A DNA stretch of 64,000 bases from Blastochloris viridis. GTDB taxonomy: Bacteria > Pseudomonadota > Alphaproteobacteria > UBA2136 > UBA6156. Positions 49,740 through 57,755 of the stretch are shown here, piece by piece. The number at the start of each line of letters is the position of its first letter. Positions within the stretch are counted from its first letter, which is position 1. A model generated the notes under the pieces. The model worked only from the letters and a program-made list of their open reading frames with translations, did no database searches and was not told where the DNA came from. A program made the position numbers and the translations under genes. The stretch is taken from the NCBI GenBank assembly GCA_005768725.1, contig VAFM01000002.1:62001-126000 (forward strand), read 5' to 3'.

Positions 49740-50489
49740 ATGACAACGCACATCGAACTCGCCAACGTCCATAAAAGCTTCGGCCCCAAGCATATTCTGC
49801 GTGGCGCCAGCATCGCGATCGAAAAAGGCGAAACCCTGGTCATTCTCGGCGGCAGCGGTACCGGTAAAAGCGTGCTGCTCAAGTGCCTGCTGGGGCTGGA
49901 ATCCATCCAGCAGGGCGAGATCCTGATCAGCGGCAAACCCACGCAAAACCTCAAGGGCGACGAACGTATGGAGCTGATGACCCAGTTCGGCATGCTGTTT
50001 CAGGGCGCCGCACTGTTCGACAGCATGACAGTGTGGGAAAATATCGCCTTCCTGCTGCTCCGCCGCGGTATGGACGCCAAAAAAGCCAAAGCCGCCGCTA
50101 TCGAAAAACTCGAAATGGTCGGCCTCAAGCCCGAGGTTGCCGACCAGGCTCCTTCAAGCCTCTCCGGCGGCCAGCGTAAGCGCGTGGGTCTGGCCCGCGC
50201 CATTGCCCACGGCCCGCAGATCATTTTGTACGACGAACCGACCACCGGGCTGGACCCCGTCACGTCCGACGTCATCAACAACCTGATTCTGCAAACCCAA
50301 AAAAACCTGGGCTGCACCAGCATTGTCATCACGCACGATATGACCTCCGCCTTCAAGGTCGCCAACCGCATGGCGTTCCTGCTGGAAGGCAAATTCGTCG
50401 AGGTCGGCACCCCCAAAGAGTTCCGCACAACGTCCAACACCACCTTGCGCAACTTCATCGAAGGTCGCTCAGAAGAGTACAACCGCTGA
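49740..50489 (+). CDS. mlaF: Mla-type lipid ABC transporter ATPase
   Basis: ATPase subunit of 249 residues powering the Mla transporter. Walker A is GGSGTGKSVLLK, the signature is LSGGQRKRVGLARAI, Walker B is IILYDEPTTGLDP, and the switch His is in VITHDMTSA. Its close spacing to mlaE and mlaD makes a tight operon. Confidence 0.95.
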   Translation: MTTHIELANVHKSFGPKHILRGASIAIEKGETLVILGGSGTGKSVLLKCLLGLESIQQGEILISGKPTQNLKGDERMELMTQFGMLFQGAALFDSMTVWENIAFLLLRRGMDAKKAKAAAIEKLEMVGLKPEVADQAPSSLSGGQRKRVGLARAIAHGPQIILYDEPTTGLDPVTSDVINNLILQTQKNLGCTSIVITHDMTSAFKVANRMAFLLEGKFVEVGTPKEFRTTSNTTLRNFIEGRSEEYNR

Positions 50490-50541
50490 CCGCCCCGATA
50501 CATAAATTGACAATTAACCCCAGAAAAGCGAGCTTAATCCC

Positions 50542-52023
50542 ATGAGTAACGAAGCCAAAGTCGGTCTCCTCCTGATCATCGCCATCGCGGTGCTTGGCTG
50601 GCTGACGGTCGCCAGCGGCACCCTCAGCTTTGCGCGCAAAGAGCCGATGCGTCCGCTCGAAGCTGTCTTTACCGACGTTAACGGCCTGAAAGAAGGCACG
50701 CCCGTGCGCATGGCCGGTGTAACCATCGGTGCAGTCAAGCGTATCGACCTGCAACCCAACGGTACCGCCATCCTGCACTTCGAGGTCAACAAGAACGTGC
50801 CTCTCCCCGCCGATGTCGCCGCACAGGTCACCGCCAGCGGCCTGATTGGCGAATACTATCTGGCATTGGTCCCCGGCGAGCAAACCAACCGTGGCGAAGG
50901 CGGCCTTCTCGCGGCTAATGTCACGCGCCTGCCCACTCTCATGAGCGCCGACCCCACCAATATGTCCAACCAATTCGCCAAAATGGCCGCCGATATGCAG
51001 GATATCACCTCCAGCCTGCGCCAGGTGCTGGGAGACCCGGAAACCACCCAGAAATTCCAGGATATCGTCGATAACCTCGCCGCCTTCAGCGAATCCCTCG
51101 GCAGCAACAACAAGCAAACCTTCGACAACCTCAATAAGGCCGCCGAAAACCTGGCCCGCATCACCGATGACGTGCGCGCAGGTAAAGGTACCCTCGGCCA
51201 ATTGGTGAGCGACGACAGCAACGGCGCCCAGCTTAAGGATACGATTCAGGAAATGAACAAGGCGGTGAAAGACCTCCGCACCATCCTCAACAAGGTCAAC
51301 AGCGGTCAGGGCACCCTCGGCCAACTGGTGAACGACGACACGACCGCCGACAATCTCAATACCGCCCTCTCCACCTTCAACAACATTGCCGGCCCGCTGG
51401 TACCTAACCGAGACGACCCGGAAAAACAGATCCACCCGGCCAACCATTCCGAGTTTACGCTGCAATCCGGCTACCTGACCGACTCTCACGGTGTCGCCAA
51501 GACCGAGGCCATGGTGCGCCTCCAGCCGGGTACGCAAAACTTCCTGCAACTCGGCGCGCAGTACGACGGCTACGCCGCCGAAGCCAACAGCGCCAACGGC
51601 AGCAGCCATTACGCAGGGCAAGACTTTGGCTCAACCGGCAAATACACCGCCCAACTCGGTCGCAGCCTGCCGGTCAATGCCACCAACGCCGTCAACCTTC
51701 GCGCCGGTATCCGTAACAGCACGCCGGGCCTGGGTGCCGACTACCTCACGCCACGCATCACCTACACGGCCGACCTTTACGACTTCGGCGGCACCAACAC
51801 GCCTAACGCCTCGGCCCCTCATCTCGATGTCGCCGCCCGCGCGCACTTTACGCCCAAATTCTATGGCAGCATCGGTTACGATAATGTCCTGAACTCCGAA
51901 TATGCCAGCCCGGTCATCGGTGTGGGCTTACGCCTCGGCGGCCCCGGCAAGATTACAGGTAACACGCGTGCCACACCTCTTAACACAAGCGCAACCGCCC
52001 CTCTCCCCAGCAGCACGCTTTAA
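50542..52023 (+). CDS. mlaD: MCE domain (MlaD-type) protein with long C-terminal extension
   Basis: Periplasmic lipid-binding ring component of the Mla system. An N-terminal anchor (VGLLLIIAIAVLGWLTVAS) is followed by the MCE domain (residues 35 to 115, with EAVFTDVNGLKEGTPVRMAG and ASGLIGEYYLALVPG), a coiled coil (about 140 to 290, with GKGTLGQLVSDD and GQGTLGQLVNDD as a short repeat) and a C-terminal 200-residue stretch with alternating polar/hydrophobic strands, resembling an outer-membrane barrel. At 493 residues it is far longer than E. coli MlaD (183). Confidence 0.9.
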   Translation: MSNEAKVGLLLIIAIAVLGWLTVASGTLSFARKEPMRPLEAVFTDVNGLKEGTPVRMAGVTIGAVKRIDLQPNGTAILHFEVNKNVPLPADVAAQVTASGLIGEYYLALVPGEQTNRGEGGLLAANVTRLPTLMSADPTNMSNQFAKMAADMQDITSSLRQVLGDPETTQKFQDIVDNLAAFSESLGSNNKQTFDNLNKAAENLARITDDVRAGKGTLGQLVSDDSNGAQLKDTIQEMNKAVKDLRTILNKVNSGQGTLGQLVNDDTTADNLNTALSTFNNIAGPLVPNRDDPEKQIHPANHSEFTLQSGYLTDSHGVAKTEAMVRLQPGTQNFLQLGAQYDGYAAEANSANGSSHYAGQDFGSTGKYTAQLGRSLPVNATNAVNLRAGIRNSTPGLGADYLTPRITYTADLYDFGGTNTPNASAPHLDVAARAHFTPKFYGSIGYDNVLNSEYASPVIGVGLRLGGPGKITGNTRATPLNTSATAPLPSSTL

Positions 52024-52038
52024 GGGTATACCTTCGGT

Positions 52039-52632
52039 ATGCAACCGACCCTTATCGACATCGCCATCGCGCTTTTCCTGATTCTCAATATCCTGGGTGC
52101 CTGCCACCGTGGTTTGGGGCGCGAGATGCTGCACACCTTCATTTTCGCTCTTCTGGTGGTGTTCGGCTACGTCATGTTCCGCACGTCTACGCCAATCGAA
52201 ACAGCCCAGCAGATCTCCTTCTGGGTGGTTAACAGCAGCTATTACCTTATCACCGCCTATGTGCTCACGTGGATCGGCATCAAGGTGCTTTCACCCATCG
52301 TCCTCGGCCCCCAAAACGTCGGTCTGCGCAGCCGCTTCTGGGCTGGCGCTCTCAGCATCGCCAAGCTGGCTACGGTCATTCTCGGCCTTAACCTGTGGTT
52401 TGCCATGCACTCCGAGTATCCGCACCCCAAACGTCTGGAAGCCCTGCCCCCCATCATGCAAAGCAGCGTGGCCGTCCGTATTTCCGATAAGCTGACCGAA
52501 GACCTCTACCACTGGCTGGCAGCCCGCAACGTGGTGGAGTACAAGAAGAACCTCTACCGCAAACCAACTGCCGAAGAAGAACTGGATAAGCGCCTGGAAG
52601 AACAACTCGGCATCGCCCCGACCAAGATGTAG
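52039..52632 (+). CDS. CvpA-like membrane protein
   Basis: Inner-membrane protein of 197 residues. Four hydrophobic segments, the LIDIAIALFLILNILGACHR start and the RGLGREML motif resemble CvpA (colicin V production/ membrane homeostasis) proteins. The C-terminus is a charged soluble tail. It follows mlaD by 15 bp, so it is probably the last gene of the mla operon. Confidence 0.65.
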   Translation: MQPTLIDIAIALFLILNILGACHRGLGREMLHTFIFALLVVFGYVMFRTSTPIETAQQISFWVVNSSYYLITAYVLTWIGIKVLSPIVLGPQNVGLRSRFWAGALSIAKLATVILGLNLWFAMHSEYPHPKRLEALPPIMQSSVAVRISDKLTEDLYHWLAARNVVEYKKNLYRKPTAEEELDKRLEEQLGIAPTKM

Positions 52633-52651
52633 TCATCCGGCAAACAGCATG

Positions 52652-52676
52652 AAAAAGAGCCCTAGCGGCTCTTTTT
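52652..52676. terminator. Bidirectional terminator between cvpA-like gene and der
   Basis: AAAAAGAGCC pairs with GGCTCTTTTT around CTAGC. The der stop codon lies inside the stem. Confidence 0.85.
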
Positions 52677-54266
52677 CTTACCAGAACCAGAATATGGATT
52701 CTTATTCGCCTTGAAGAAGATTTTGACAGGAAGGTGGTCCAGCCCCAGCGCCTCACTCAACTGGTTACGCAAAAACTGCTTGTAGCTGTCGCGTACTTCA
52801 CTGATGCGGTTGCCCCAGAACGTGAACGTCGGCGGGTTGGTGTCACTCTGACGGATGAACTTCAAACTCACCATCTTGCCATTCGCCAGCGGCGGGCTGC
52901 GTTTGGCCAGCACGCGGGAGAGCAGGTTGTTCAGCTTACCGGTGCTAAAGGTTGCGTAGTTCTGTTCAAACACATCACACACCGCATTCATAAGCTTGTC
53001 CAAACCCTTCTCTTTTAACGCAGAGATCGGTATCGCCAGCGGCTTGTGCATGGCGTGCATGCGGTGGTGCATCTGTATCTTAATGTCTTCAAGGCAGGTC
53101 GGCTTGTCCTTCACCTCGTCCCATTTATTGAGGGCCAGAATCAGCGGCTTGTACTGGTTCATCGCCACCGCTGCAATCTGCGCATCCTGCTGTTCAAAAA
53201 TTTCCCAGTTACCGGTATCGGTGTTGTGGGTGCTGGCATCGATAACCAGAATCACCACATCGGCTTTCTCCACGGCCTGCAGGCTCTGCCCCACACTCAG
53301 AAACTCAAGGCTCTCCTTGTCCACCTTGTTCTTGCGACGCAGCCCGGGCGTATCGATCAACGTGAACGCCTGACCGTTATACTCAAAATCGTGCGGAACC
53401 GCCTCACGCGTCAAACCCGCAGTCGGACCGGTCAGCATGGCTTCGGTGCCAAGCAATGCATTGGTGAGGGTCGACTTCCCGACATTCGGACGTCCCATGA
53501 TCGCCAGACGGATCGCCCCTTCCGGACGCTTCGGAAAACGCGAGTAATCGGCTTCGGCATCCGTTTCCGGGCCTTCATCATCGTCACTAGCCTCATCGCC
53601 TTCCGGCATGTCTTCGGCCTCGTCCGCAACGTCGTCCTCGGCCTCTTCGTCCTCTTCCGGCTCTTCAGCCACATAGGTCTTCAGCACATGGTACAGGTCT
53701 TCCAAACCCTGCGAGTGCGCGGCACTCACCATCACCGGCTCTCCAAACCCAAGCGTTTCAATATCGGCAATATGGCTTTCCGCCTCACGCAGATCAGCCT
53801 TGTTCAGCACGATGATCAGCGGCTTGTTCATGCGACGCAGCTTTTGCGCCAGCGCACGGTCTGCCGGAGAAACCCCGGTCGCGCCATCGATCATCAGAAT
53901 ATGAATATCTGCCGCCTCTGCCGCCCCATAGGCCAGCTTGTTCAGCGCACTTTGCAGGGCGGGGTCATCCGCCACGTGCAGTGCCGCCTTGCTACCTTTT
54001 TTAACGGCAGGGCCATGGCGCTTCTCACCAGCCTCTTCAATCCCCGCGGTGTCCAGCAGCATAAAGCGTAGCCCGAACAGGTTACCGGGGGTTTTGCGCA
54101 CATCACGTGTGGTACCGGCCTGCGCGTGAGTAATCGCCATGGTGGCGGCGCGCACAATGTTGGTACGCTCATCCTTGGGCGGACGGGCCAATACGTTAAA
54201 CAAGGTCGATTTCCCGACATTCGGGCGTCCCAGAATCGCGATGGAAGGGCGGTACAGCGTGCTCAT
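52662..54266 (-). CDS. der: Ribosome assembly GTPase Der (EngA)
   Basis: Essential GTPase with two G domains and a KH-like domain, needed for 50S subunit maturation. First P-loop GRPNVGKST at 13-21, DTAG 72-75, NKAD 155-158; second P-loop at 258-266, then DTPG and NKWD. The protein has 534 residues, longer than E. coli Der (490). Extra residues are seen in both switch regions of the first G domain and in an acidic linker (200-240, mostly Glu/Asp). The order with bamB is typical, although azoR and hxlR are inserted. Confidence 0.95.
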   Translation of the reverse strand: MSTLYRPSIAILGRPNVGKSTLFNVLARPPKDERTNIVRAATMAITHAQAGTTRDVRKTPGNLFGLRFMLLDTAGIEEAGEKRHGPAVKKGSKAALHVADDPALQSALNKLAYGAAEAADIHILMIDGATGVSPADRALAQKLRRMNKPLIIVLNKADLREAESHIADIETLGFGEPVMVSAAHSQGLEDLYHVLKTYVAEEPEEDEEAEDDVADEAEDMPEGDEASDDDEGPETDAEADYSRFPKRPEGAIRLAIMGRPNVGKSTLTNALLGTEAMLTGPTAGLTREAVPHDFEYNGQAFTLIDTPGLRRKNKVDKESLEFLSVGQSLQAVEKADVVILVIDASTHNTDTGNWEIFEQQDAQIAAVAMNQYKPLILALNKWDEVKDKPTCLEDIKIQMHHRMHAMHKPLAIPISALKEKGLDKLMNAVCDVFEQNYATFSTGKLNNLLSRVLAKRSPPLANGKMVSLKFIRQSDTNPPTFTFWGNRISEVRDSYKQFLRNQLSEALGLDHLPVKIFFKANKNPYSGSGKKKSR

Positions 54267-54316
54267 AATGTAGGCATTAGCAGGTTTTGCACACCGCTAC
54301 AATCTTGAATCCCAAC

Positions 54317-54352
54317 AAAAAGGCCGGAAGAGCTTCCCCTTCCGGCCTTTTG
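54317..54352 (-). terminator. Intrinsic terminator of azoR
   Basis: On the minus strand AAAAGGCCGGAAG pairs with CTTCCGGCCTTTT, followed by TGTTG. Perfect 13 bp stem, just beyond the azoR stop codon. Confidence 0.88.
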
Positions 54353-54361
54353 CTGCACTCC

Positions 54362-54922
54362 CTAGGCCAGTGCGGCAACAGCCTCCTGTGCAGAAGCCAA
54401 AGCCGCTGCAGCAGCATCCGGCCCCATCGCCACACCTTCGGCCACCACAACCTCAATGTCGGTGATGCCGAGGAAACCAAACACAGCCTTCAGGTAGGTT
54501 ACGGCATGCTCCATCGGTGCAGCCGGCATGCCCTCACCGTACAACCCCCCGCGGGAAGCCACCAGAATCAATCGCTTGCCACCGGCCAGCCCTACAGGGC
54601 CGTTTTCGGTATATTTGAAGGTCTGACCAGCAACGGCAATACGGTCAACCCATGCCTTAAGCTGGCTGGGGATGCTGAAGTTATACAGCGGCACGCCAAT
54701 AACCAGCACATCAGCGGCTTGGAATTCCGCCAAGACCTCGGCCGAAACGGGCGTACCGAATTCCGGCAGGGTCAGGTGGGCCAGCGGGGTGGCAACCAGG
54801 TCGCGCTTCACAATATGGGCGCTTGGGTTTTGGGTCTTCAGCTTGGCGACAATCTGTGCCGAAATCTGACGGCTGACCGATGCGTCACCGGTGATGCTGC
54901 TGTCCAGTTGCAGGATATTCAT
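54362..54922 (-). CDS. azoR: FMN-dependent NADH:quinone/azo reductase
   Basis: Flavodoxin-fold reductase of 186 residues that reduces quinones (and azo dyes) with NADH, protecting against thiol-reactive quinones. Motifs are MNILQLDSSITGDASVSRQI, VLVIGVPLYNFSIPSQLKAW (flavin contacts) and ILVASRGGLYG. It is divergent from a HxlR-type regulator, the arrangement in which such reductases are usually controlled. Confidence 0.93.
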   Translation of the reverse strand: MNILQLDSSITGDASVSRQISAQIVAKLKTQNPSAHIVKRDLVATPLAHLTLPEFGTPVSAEVLAEFQAADVLVIGVPLYNFSIPSQLKAWVDRIAVAGQTFKYTENGPVGLAGGKRLILVASRGGLYGEGMPAAPMEHAVTYLKAVFGFLGITDIEVVVAEGVAMGPDAAAAALASAQEAVAALA

Positions 54923-54955
54923 GATGTGTGTCTTTCTTTGTCTCGTTTTGTGTGT

Positions 54956-54975
54956 TAGTAATCATTTGTTACCTA
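54956..54975. promoter_or_regulatory. Candidate HxlR operator
   Basis: TAGTAATCATTTGTTACCTA contains an imperfect inverted repeat (TAGTAA and TTACCTA around TCATTTG) halfway between azoR and hxlR. HxlR proteins bind such dyad sites, so it is a plausible operator for both genes. Confidence 0.5.
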
Positions 54976-55022
54976 GTCACATAAATAGACACACAATGAA
55001 ATCAACGCAAGAAGGCACATTC

Positions 55023-55397
55023 ATGAAACCTGGTCACATCCATGTTCCCAGCGACTGCGAAAAAGTCAGTGGCATTCTTCAGCGCATTGGCGACAAATGG
55101 GCCGTGCTCATCATCATTTTGCTCGGCAATGGCTCATTACGCTTCAGCGAACTCCGCAAACAAATTTCCAATATCTCGCAACGCATGCTCACCTTTACAC
55201 TGCGGGGGCTGGAGCGCGACGGGCTGGTCACCCGCACCGTCACACCCACTGTCCCTCCCCGTGTCGACTACGCCCTCACCCCGCTCGGCACATCGCTTTT
55301 AGAGCCTCTCCAAACCCTCGGCACCTGGGCCAAACAGAATGTCGACGATATCGCCCGCGCCCAAACCCGCTACGACAAACTGAATCCTGAAAAATAA
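55023..55397 (+). CDS. HxlR family transcriptional regulator
   Basis: Winged-helix regulator of 124 residues with the HxlR pattern SGILQRIGDKWAVLIIILLG, FSELRKQISNISQRMLTFTL, LRGLERDGLVTRTV and DYALTPLGTSLLEPL. A single Cys near the N-terminus (PSDCEKV) matches the redox-sensing Cys of B. subtilis YodB-type HxlR regulators, which control azoR homologues in response to quinones. ATG 55023 is chosen because AAGG lies 8 nt before it. Confidence 0.88.
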   Translation: MKPGHIHVPSDCEKVSGILQRIGDKWAVLIIILLGNGSLRFSELRKQISNISQRMLTFTLRGLERDGLVTRTVTPTVPPRVDYALTPLGTSLLEPLQTLGTWAKQNVDDIARAQTRYDKLNPEK

Positions 55398-55399
55398 AA

Positions 55400-55420
55400 G
55401 GCCCCCGAAGGGGCCTCTCA
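55400..55420. terminator. Bidirectional terminator between hxlR and bamB
   Basis: AGGCCCC pairs with GGGGCCT around CGAA. The T-run is short on both strands; the bamB stop codon is 8 bp beyond. Confidence 0.55.
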
Positions 55421-55427
55421 CATTCGC

Positions 55428-56744
55428 CTATCGAAAGGCAATAATACGACCAGAGTCGGTTAAGAAGTACAACCCACCATCGGCTACCACCGGCGGCAAA
55501 GTCACCGGTTCATCCAGATTCGTCTGGGCAATTTTCTCACCGGTTTCAGGCTTGATGCTCACGGCATAACCGTCGCTGCTGGTCGCGACCAAACGGCCTC
55601 CAGCCAGCACCGGCCCGCTCCAGTAACGCTGGCCTTCACTTTCCGGCAAACCGGCAGCCAGGTCACTTACCCAGCGGATGCTCCCGTCACGGCGGTTTAC
55701 ACCGACCATTTCACCCTTTTCGGTCAAGGCAAACATCTGCATACCGGCCACGATCGGCATCTGGGAGGTCAACACATCCACACGCCAGAAACGCTGACCG
55801 TTGGCCAATCCGTAGGCCGAAAGCCCACCATTAAGACCAACCACGTACACCAGACCATCTGCGATCACCGGCGGCGCGGCAATGGCGCTTACGGTACTTT
55901 CCGGGTCTTGGCCACTAAAGCTGCTGGTCAGGCTGTCGTGCCAGATGTAACGGCCATCGCTGGCACGCAGCACATACACTTCACCCGACGAATACGGCAC
56001 AACCACAGCACCATTCCCGGCGGCAGGCGCCGGGCTGGCCAGCAGGTTCAAAACTTCTTCCATGCCGGAGTGCGTCCACACCAGCGCTCCATCCAGCGCA
56101 TTCAATGCAAACAGGCGGTTGTCATGAGAGGTCACGAACACACGCTCACCTTCCACGGTCGGCGCAGCGCGCAGCGGCACGGCAAGGTCAACCTGCCAGG
56201 CCTGCTTGCCGTCGCTGGCGGTCAGCGCAAATACCTGCCCGTCACCGGTCGTTGCAAACAACAGGTTGCCCATCACGGCCAAACCACCGGTCACTTTGGC
56301 TTCACTACCCTTTTTAAACGGCAGTTCCACTTCCCACAGGCGCTTGCCGGTCTTGGCGTCCAGCGCGGTCACTTCACCCTTGGTGTTCACGGCAAAAACA
56401 CGGCCACTGTGCACAATCGGCGGGTTTAGCAGCGCTTCACCGCGGCCTACTTTGCCGCCCAGTTTGTAAGTCCAGGCGCGCTTTACCTGGGCGGGTAACT
56501 CTACGTGGCCCGGCGCATGGGCTGCGTTACCACCACGCATAGCCCAGTTCTCCAGTGGCTGAGCCGACGGGATATCAAACGGCTCCTTGGCGGCCACCGG
56601 GTCGGCCTGCAGCAGCGTGGGCTGCAGGGTCACATCAATACGCTCACCCGAAAGCTTAACCTTTTCCTCATCTTTGAACACCGAGCAACCGGCCAGCAGC
56701 AGCGCGGCAGCAATGGCGAGAGAGGAGAATGGAACGGCACGCAT
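55428..56744 (-). CDS. bamB: Outer-membrane assembly lipoprotein BamB
   Basis: Beta-propeller lipoprotein of the Bam complex that folds outer-membrane proteins. The 438-residue protein has a lipobox ending LLLAGC (Cys 20) and repeated PQQ-like blades, for example VTALDAKTGKRLWEVELPF, VFALTASDGKQAWQVDLAVP, LFALNALDGALVWTH and VYVLRASDGRYIWHD. In many proteobacteria it sits between the YfgM-like TPR gene and der; here azoR and hxlR lie between it and der. Confidence 0.95.
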   Translation of the reverse strand: MRAVPFSSLAIAAALLLAGCSVFKDEEKVKLSGERIDVTLQPTLLQADPVAAKEPFDIPSAQPLENWAMRGGNAAHAPGHVELPAQVKRAWTYKLGGKVGRGEALLNPPIVHSGRVFAVNTKGEVTALDAKTGKRLWEVELPFKKGSEAKVTGGLAVMGNLLFATTGDGQVFALTASDGKQAWQVDLAVPLRAAPTVEGERVFVTSHDNRLFALNALDGALVWTHSGMEEVLNLLASPAPAAGNGAVVVPYSSGEVYVLRASDGRYIWHDSLTSSFSGQDPESTVSAIAAPPVIADGLVYVVGLNGGLSAYGLANGQRFWRVDVLTSQMPIVAGMQMFALTEKGEMVGVNRRDGSIRWVSDLAAGLPESEGQRYWSGPVLAGGRLVATSSDGYAVSIKPETGEKIAQTNLDEPVTLPPVVADGGLYFLTDSGRIIAFR

Positions 56745-56895
56745 CAGAAAAAACCCTTTGTTTCTTGCTATTTCAATGGCCTTTTAAAAGGCGGGTATGG
56801 CGCCGAGTGTATCGCAACGGCAGCCCAAGGCAAGCAGAAAGGGCGGAGTCTGGCCCCGCCCTGTCAACAGTCTGCCCGATAATTCTACCGGAACG

Positions 56896-57594
56896 TTACT
56901 GGGCCACCCCAACAGGCGCGCCACCCAATACACCGGCACGCTGCAACGCACGTTGGCGCATATCGGCCGGCAGGTTCGGCACCTGCAGCAGTTTCAGGGT
57001 GTAACCGCGGGCGGCAGTCGTGTCACCGGCTTGCTGGGCCAGCAGCGCCAGCAGTTCCAGTGCTGGCCCATAGGCCGGGCTGGGCAGGTCTTCGTAATTG
57101 GTCTGGGCGAGCATTTCCAGTTGGGCCTTGGCGGCGGCACTATCGGCTCCCATCAGGGCGAGCGCCGCATTCAAACGCGCCACATCGCGCAGCCATTGCG
57201 GCTCGCTGCTGTCGTTCGCCAGCTCAAGGTAAGCATCGGCTTTGGCCTTGGCCTCGTGCTGCATGTTGGCCTTGGCGTACAGGGCCAAGGCACGGGTACC
57301 GCCGGTGGTATCATTCAAAATCTGCGGCAGCATCTTTTCGCGTTCGGCATCCGTTTTCAGCTCGGTAAAGGCAAACCATTGCGCGGCATGGGTGCGGGCC
57401 TTGTGCATGCTCCAGGCATCCCAGGCCTCACGCCCGGCCACGGCCAAAACCAAAGCAATGATAGCCGCCAGCAAGAACCACTTGCTGCGGTGCCATACGG
57501 CCAGCAGGCGTTCCTGTTGCATGGCTTCGTCCACCTCGCGCAGAAAGGCGCTGGTGGTGTCAGAGGACGGGGTCACATTTTTCATCTGTTTCAT
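56896..57594 (-). CDS. YfgM-like TPR membrane protein
   Basis: Protein of 232 residues: cytoplasmic N-terminus, one membrane helix (KWFLLAAIIALVLAVAG, about residues 38 to 55) and a periplasmic TPR-like helical domain. In E. coli YfgM associates with the Sec translocon and periplasmic chaperones. ATG 57594 is close behind AAGGAG. It lies upstream of bamB with a 151 bp spacer. Confidence 0.85.
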   Translation of the reverse strand: MKQMKNVTPSSDTTSAFLREVDEAMQQERLLAVWHRSKWFLLAAIIALVLAVAGREAWDAWSMHKARTHAAQWFAFTELKTDAEREKMLPQILNDTTGGTRALALYAKANMQHEAKAKADAYLELANDSSEPQWLRDVARLNAALALMGADSAAAKAQLEMLAQTNYEDLPSPAYGPALELLALLAQQAGDTTAARGYTLKLLQVPNLPADMRQRALQRAGVLGGAPVGVAQ

Positions 57595-57755
57595 GCACTC
57601 CTTGTAACGCAATCTCAGCCAGAGCGGGAGGCCCCTGCGCACAAAAGCGCCACACACGCAGAACAGGAATGCAACCCTGACGGGCAACCACGCAGCCCGA
57701 CACCTAGACCGATACCGAAAAAACCGTAAAATGCCCTCAATAATAAGGCATAAAA

